DNA of 64,000 nt, taken from positions 62,001-126,000 of the forward strand of contig NZ_LBIQ01000018.1 of NCBI RefSeq assembly GCF_001280515.1, read 5' to 3'. Position numbers and translations under genes: made by a program. The DNA is from Mangrovimonas sp. ST2L15. GTDB taxonomy: Bacteria > Bacteroidota > Bacteroidia > Flavobacteriales > Flavobacteriaceae. Below are positions 60,426-64,000 of the stretch, piece by piece. The notes under the pieces were generated by a model. It worked only from the letters and a program-made list of their open reading frames with translations, did not search any database and was not told where the DNA came from. Positions within the stretch are counted from its first letter, which is position 1, and each line of letters starts with the position of its first letter.

Positions 60426-61008
60426 TAAGTATATCAACAACATCTACTAAACTAAATCCTTTAGCTTTAAGAAGCATGAGATAGTGAAAAAGTAAATCGG
60501 CACTTTCGTTTAAAAATAAATCGTCGTTGTCATCTTTAGCTTCAATAACCATTTCTACAGCCTCCTCTCCTACTTTTTGTGCTATTTTATTCATGCCCTT
60601 TGAAAAAAGGGATGCCACATAAGATTCTTTGGGACCAAAATTTTTCACTCGATCATCAATAACCTCCTCCAAATCACTTAAAAATCCAAAATATGGTGTG
60701 TTTTCCTCAGCCCAACAAGTATCTGTCCCCTTGTGGCAGGTAGGCCCCGAAGGTTTTGCTTGAATCAAAATTGCATCTTGATCACAATCTATTTTGACAT
60801 CTTGCATTAAAAGAACATTTCCACTTTCTTCTCCTTTGGTCCAAAGTCTTTGTTTCGATCTACTATAAAAGGTTACTAATTTGGTGCTCATGGTTTTTTG
60901 ATACGAATCTTCATTCATGTATCCGAGCATCAGTACTTTCTTGGTTTCCGCATCCTGAATGATTGCCGGCACCAAACCATTTTCATTTTTACTAAAATCG
61001 ATAGTCAT
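60412..61008 (-). CDS. hisIE: Bifunctional phosphoribosyl-AMP cyclohydrolase / phosphoribosyl-ATP pyrophosphatase
   Basis: A 198-residue fusion. The HisI domain (about 1-105) has VLMLGYMNEDSYQKT, the substrate loop WTKGEESGNVL and the metal ligands DCDQDAILIQ and PTCHKGTDTCW. The HisE domain (about 110-198) has FSKGMNKIAQKVGEEAVEMV and ESADLLFHYLMLL. It carries out histidine steps 2 and 3. It is the last gene of the his operon, and its ATG touches the hisF stop. Confidence 0.96.
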   Translation of the reverse strand: MTIDFSKNENGLVPAIIQDAETKKVLMLGYMNEDSYQKTMSTKLVTFYSRSKQRLWTKGEESGNVLLMQDVKIDCDQDAILIQAKPSGPTCHKGTDTCWAEENTPYFGFLSDLEEVIDDRVKNFGPKESYVASLFSKGMNKIAQKVGEEAVEMVIEAKDDNDDLFLNESADLLFHYLMLLKAKGFSLVDVVDILKKRH

Positions 61009-61763
61009 TACAAACGTACTTCTATATTATTTCTCTTAATTTCTTTTTTCAAATCTATTATTTCAATTTCCCCAAAATGAAATACACTAGCAGCCAAAGC
61101 TGCATCAGCTTTTCCTTTATCAAATGCATCAACAAAATGTTGCGTGGTTCCCGCACCACCTGAAGCGATAATGGGAATATTGACATATTGGGATAACTTT
61201 GCCAAAGCTTCATTTGCAAAGCCATTCTTGGTTCCATCATGATTCATAGAAGTAAATAAAATTTCACCTGCACCTCGTTCCTCAACCTCTTTAGCCCAAG
61301 AAAACAAACCAATTTCTGTTGGAATACTGCCTCCAGCTAAATGCACTTTCCATTCACCATTAATTTCTTTAGCATCGATAGCCACAACGACACATTGATT
61401 TCCAAATTTGGCTGAAAGTTCGTTGATTAAATCGGGTCTTTTAACAGCTGCTGAATTTACAGAAACCTTATCTGCTCCGTTTTTTAATAAAATATCCACA
61501 TCTTCTACTGAGGATATACCACCTCCAACAGTGAAAGGAATATTAACTTGTTCGGCTACTTTAAGAACCATCTCTCTGGTTGTTTTCCTGCCTTCCAAAG
61601 TTGCTGAAATATCCAAAAACACCAATTCATCCGCGCCTTTATCGGCGTATTTCTTTGCCAACTTTACAGGATCACCAGCATCTCTTAAATTCACAAAATT
61701 AACCCCCTTAACCGTTCTTCCATTTTTTATATCCAAGCACGGTATTATTCGTTTTGTAAGCAT
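61008..61763 (-). CDS. hisF: Imidazole glycerol phosphate synthase, cyclase subunit
   Basis: A 251-residue TIM barrel. It keeps the two catalytic aspartates of the family: Asp11 in [19 protein letters not shown] and the one in VVAIDAKEI near 130. Phosphate sites are [11 protein letters not shown] near 82 and [11 protein letters not shown] near 222. It pairs with HisH to make IGP and AICAR. It shares a base with the hisA start and sits between hisA and hisIE. Confidence 0.97.
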   Translation of the reverse strand: MLTKRIIPCLDIKNGRTVKGVNFVNLRDAGDPVKLAKKYADKGADELVFLDISATLEGRKTTREMVLKVAEQVNIPFTVGGGISSVEDVDILLKNGADKVSVNSAAVKRPDLINELSAKFGNQCVVVAIDAKEINGEWKVHLAGGSIPTEIGLFSWAKEVEERGAGEILFTSMNHDGTKNGFANEALAKLSQYVNIPIIASGGAGTTQHFVDAFDKGKADAALAASVFHFGEIEIIDLKKEIKRNNIEVRL

Positions 61764-62497
61764 TAAATCAACTTTTCTAGATCTCTTAATGAAATTTTGT
61801 TCTCATATAATGCCTTCCCTATGATGACACCTTCACATCCTAGCTCCTTTAGTTTAACAACATCATCTAAATTTGACACCCCACCAGAGGCAATCAACTT
61901 GACTGATTGATCTGAGCTGGAATTGGAGCATTCATGGATAATTTTGGAATACAGCTCATTGGATGGTCCTTCAAGCATTCCATCTTTTGAAATATCGGTA
62001 CAAATGACATACTGCACGCCTTTTTTTTGATAGGCTTTGATAAAGGTGATTAAATCCAAATCACTTTGTTCTTGCCACCCATTTACAGCAATCTTCTCAT
62101 CTTTTGCATCGGCACCAAGAATTATTTTTTTACCTCCATATTTATTCAGCCACTTTTCAAAAACCTTAGGATTTTTAACCGCAATACTACCTCCTGTGAC
62201 TTGTTTAGCTCCCGAATTAAAGGCGATATATAAATCTTCATCTGACTTCAATCCACCTCCAAAATCGATCTTTAAAGACGTTTTGGTAGCAATTTGCTCC
62301 AATACTTTATAGTTGACAATTTCATGAGCTTTCGCCCCGTCCAAATCAACTAAATGCAAATATTCAATGCCTGCATTTTCAAACTGTTTGGCCACTTCCA
62401 GCGGATTTTCATTATATACTTTTTTGGTGTCAAAATCGCCTCTTGTGAGTCTGACACACTTGCCGTCGATAATATCTATTGCTGGTATAATTCGCAT
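61763..62497 (-). CDS. hisA: ProFAR isomerase
   Basis: A 244-residue TIM barrel related to His[21 protein letters not shown] places the catalytic Asp8, and the second Asp is in [15 protein letters not shown] near 130. Phosphate contacts are [11 protein letters not shown] and [10 protein letters not shown]. It isomerises the phosphoribosyl-formimino intermediate to its ribulosyl form (histidine step 4). It lies 2 bp after hisH and overlaps hisF. Confidence 0.97.
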   Translation of the reverse strand: MRIIPAIDIIDGKCVRLTRGDFDTKKVYNENPLEVAKQFENAGIEYLHLVDLDGAKAHEIVNYKVLEQIATKTSLKIDFGGGLKSDEDLYIAFNSGAKQVTGGSIAVKNPKVFEKWLNKYGGKKIILGADAKDEKIAVNGWQEQSDLDLITFIKAYQKKGVQYVICTDISKDGMLEGPSNELYSKIIHECSNSSSDQSVKLIASGGVSNLDDVVKLKELGCEGVIIGKALYENKISLRDLEKLI

Positions 62498-62499
62498 TT

Positions 62500-63081
62500 T
62501 TAAAGTTTTAAAAAATTATTCAAAATTTGAGCCCCCACTTCGCCACTTTTCTCTGGATGAAATTGGACTCCATAAAAATTATGATAGTTTAGAGCGGAAG
62601 CATAAACCAATCCATAATCGGTTTTGGCAATCGCTTGTGATCCCAACTCGGCATAATAACTATGCACTAAATATAAATAGGACCTATCTGGAACCTCTTT
62701 AAACAAATCTGATTGAAGATCTGTAATAACATTCCAGCCCATATGGGGTACTTTAACGGAATGGTCAAACCGTTTGACATTTGTATCAAAAATACCTAAT
62801 CCTTCGGTATCTCCTTCTTCTGTGTAATTACATAATAATTGCATTCCCAAGCAAATACCTAAAACCGGTTGTTTTAACTCAGGAATCAATTGATCTAATC
62901 CACTTTTTATAAGCATCTTCATGGCACTACCTGCCTCTCCCACTCCCGGAAAAATGACCTTATCAGCATTTATAATATCCTTTTCATCATGAGTTAAAAT
63001 GGCATTGACACCCAATCTATTAAAAGCAAATTGAATGCTTTTAATATTCCCGGCCCCATAATCTATTATCGCTAATTTCAT
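62500..63081 (-). CDS. hisH: Imidazole glycerol phosphate synthase, glutaminase subunit
   Basis: A 193-residue class I glutamine amidotransferase. Residues of the triad are visible: the nucleophile Cys in [15 protein letters not shown] near 78, and His/Glu in [11 protein letters not shown] near 173-178. The N-terminal [20 protein letters not shown] is diagnostic for HisH. It supplies ammonia to HisF. The gene overlaps hisB by one base and precedes hisA by 2 bp. Confidence 0.97.
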   Translation of the reverse strand: MKLAIIDYGAGNIKSIQFAFNRLGVNAILTHDEKDIINADKVIFPGVGEAGSAMKMLIKSGLDQLIPELKQPVLGICLGMQLLCNYTEEGDTEGLGIFDTNVKRFDHSVKVPHMGWNVITDLQSDLFKEVPDRSYLYLVHSYYAELGSQAIAKTDYGLVYASALNYHNFYGVQFHPEKSGEVGAQILNNFLKL

Positions 63082-64000
63082 TAAAGAACCCCTTTTGTAG
63101 ATGGCAAAATCATTTTATCCACATCTCTTTTAATAGCCATTTTTATGGCCTTGGCGAAAGCCTTAAAAATGGCTTCAATTTTGTGGTGTTCATTGCTCCC
63201 TTCTGCCTTAATATTCAAGTTACACCTGGCACCATCTGTAAAAGATTTGAAGAAATGATAGAACATTTCTGTAGGCATTTTTCCAATCATCTCCCGTTTA
63301 AAATCAGCTTCCCAAACCAACCAATTTCTACCTCCAAAATCTATGGATACCTGAGCTAAACAATCATCCATGGGCAAACAGAAACCATAACGCTCCAAAC
63401 CTAATTTATCTCCTAATGCTTTATGAAAAACTTTACCTAATGCTATGGCTGTATCCTCAATAGTATGGTGTTCATCTACTTCAAGATCTCCCTCTACATT
63501 TATCCTTAAATCCAATTGCCCATGCCTAGAAATTTGGTCAAGCATATGGTCAAAAAATGCCAAACCAGTCGAAATCTCACTTTGTCCCGTTCCATCCAAA
63601 TTTAAATCAATCGCTATTTGGGTTTCCTTGGTGTTTCTAACTATGGAAGCAGAACGGTCAGCTAATTTCAAAAACTTATAAATCGCCTCCCAATCATCCG
63701 TTTCTAGAGCAATAAAATCATTTAATTTTTGTCTGTCTACCGTTACTTCATCTTCACCCAGATAACTTTCGTTATTAATAAAAATGCCCTTAGATCCAAT
63801 GTTTTTGGCCAATTCCACGTCTGTTAATCGATCTCCAATAACAAAAGAGTTTTCAAGATCATATGCCTCAGAAAAATATTTGGTCAACAAGCCGGTATTA
63901 GGCTTTCTGGTTGGGGCATTATCCTTTGCAAAAGTGCGATCAATGAATTGCTCTTTGAATACAACACCCTCCGAAGCAAATGTTTCAAGAATCAAGTTAT
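63081..64000 (-). CDS. hisB: Bifunctional histidinol-phosphatase / IGP dehydratase (5' end outside the window)
   Basis: The frame is open to the right edge of the window. The codon at 63993-63995 is an internal TTG, and the preceding codons continue in frame, so the N-terminus is missing. The visible part holds the end of the HAD phosphatase domain ([20 protein letters not shown]) and the complete dehydratase domain. The latter has the metal-binding histidines in [15 protein letters not shown] and [14 protein letters not shown]. The two-domain form carries out histidine steps 6 and 8. It is transcribed ahead of hisH, and upstream his genes should lie beyond 64000. Confidence 0.96.
   Translation of the reverse strand, partial: NLILETFASEGVVFKEQFIDRTFAKDNAPTRKPNTGLLTKYFSEAYDLENSFVIGDRLTDVELAKNIGSKGIFINNESYLGEDEVTVDRQKLNDFIALETDDWEAIYKFLKLADRSASIVRNTKETQIAIDLNLDGTGQSEISTGLAFFDHMLDQISRHGQLDLRINVEGDLEVDEHHTIEDTAIALGKVFHKALGDKLGLERYGFCLPMDDCLAQVSIDFGGRNWLVWEADFKREMIGKMPTEMFYHFFKSFTDGARCNLNIKAEGSNEHHKIEAIFKAFAKAIKMAIKRDVDKMILPSTKGVL

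Noticed and set aside
61408-61824. A 138-codon plus-strand frame opposite hisF and hisA
   Set aside because: It is antisense to two certain genes and Ser/Thr/Phe-rich as expected of a shadow frame; no start or family signal.

Overview
The window is a typical stretch of chromosome from a member of the Flavobacteriaceae (Bacteroidota). It is AT-rich, and ribosome binding sites are weak or absent. The best promoter (24128-24157) has the Bacteroidota form TTG-N19-TAnnTTTG. One protein carries a type IX secretion C-terminal sorting domain, and the E1 alpha/beta fusion and Smr-less MutS2 also fit this group. I see no rRNA, tRNA, CRISPR array, insertion sequence or phage gene. Most genes are housekeeping or envelope genes in short operons separated by clear hairpin terminators.

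Layout. 1-8.1 kb: an exported protein cut by the window edge, a beta-barrel protein, a fused FAD/Fe-S dehydrogenase convergent with an LpxH-like phosphoesterase, then the run aroC - dicarboxylate symporter - sulfurtransferase. 8.1-8.6 kb: a gene-free stretch that holds a strongly structured RNA candidate. 8.6-18.1 kb, mostly leftward: MutS2 + DCC protein, a YfcC-type carrier, ung, and a five-gene set (2OG oxygenase, SUI1, DUF1835, nucleoside phosphorylase, cytosolic binding protein). 18.2-21.9 kb: fused branched-chain E1, Hsp20, a 3D-domain lipoprotein and ExbD. 21.9-22.55 kb: a compact unit of four very small genes, three of them tandem 28-codon paralogues, closed by a perfect palindromic terminator. 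This is the most unusual locus in the window. 22.7-29.9 kb: exported protein, rRNA pseudouridine synthase, SF2 helicase, universal stress protein, OmpA lipoprotein, and the putrescine pair aguB-aguA. 29.9-35 kb: a TetR - ABC - HlyD - TolC export operon whose ATPase has degenerate motifs.

35.5-44 kb: an Lgt-like membrane protein fused to an outer-membrane barrel, a DUF6268-type barrel, alcohol dehydrogenase, a Tat-exported HisC-like aminotransferase with an AEC permease, an exported intradiol-dioxygenase-like protein and an Old Yellow Enzyme. 44.4-53.5 kb: bestrophin, TrkH/TrkA potassium uptake, nitroreductase, a leucine-rich-repeat T9SS cargo, two paralogous exported repeat proteins, DUF3817 and an MscS channel. 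53.5-60.4 kb: OmpA/lipocalin pair, thioesterase, DUF72, small conserved proteins, DUF2461, a three-gene envelope/stress set with a shared leader motif, a TruA paralogue and a small membrane protein. 60.4-64 kb: the distal his operon (hisB-H-A-F-IE), running leftward and cut in hisB by the right edge.

Several start codons were moved inward from the longest frame where a signal peptide, lipobox or family N-terminus showed the real start. Some genes (yfcC-type, trkH, truA paralogue, rluE-like) appear to use TTG or GTG.
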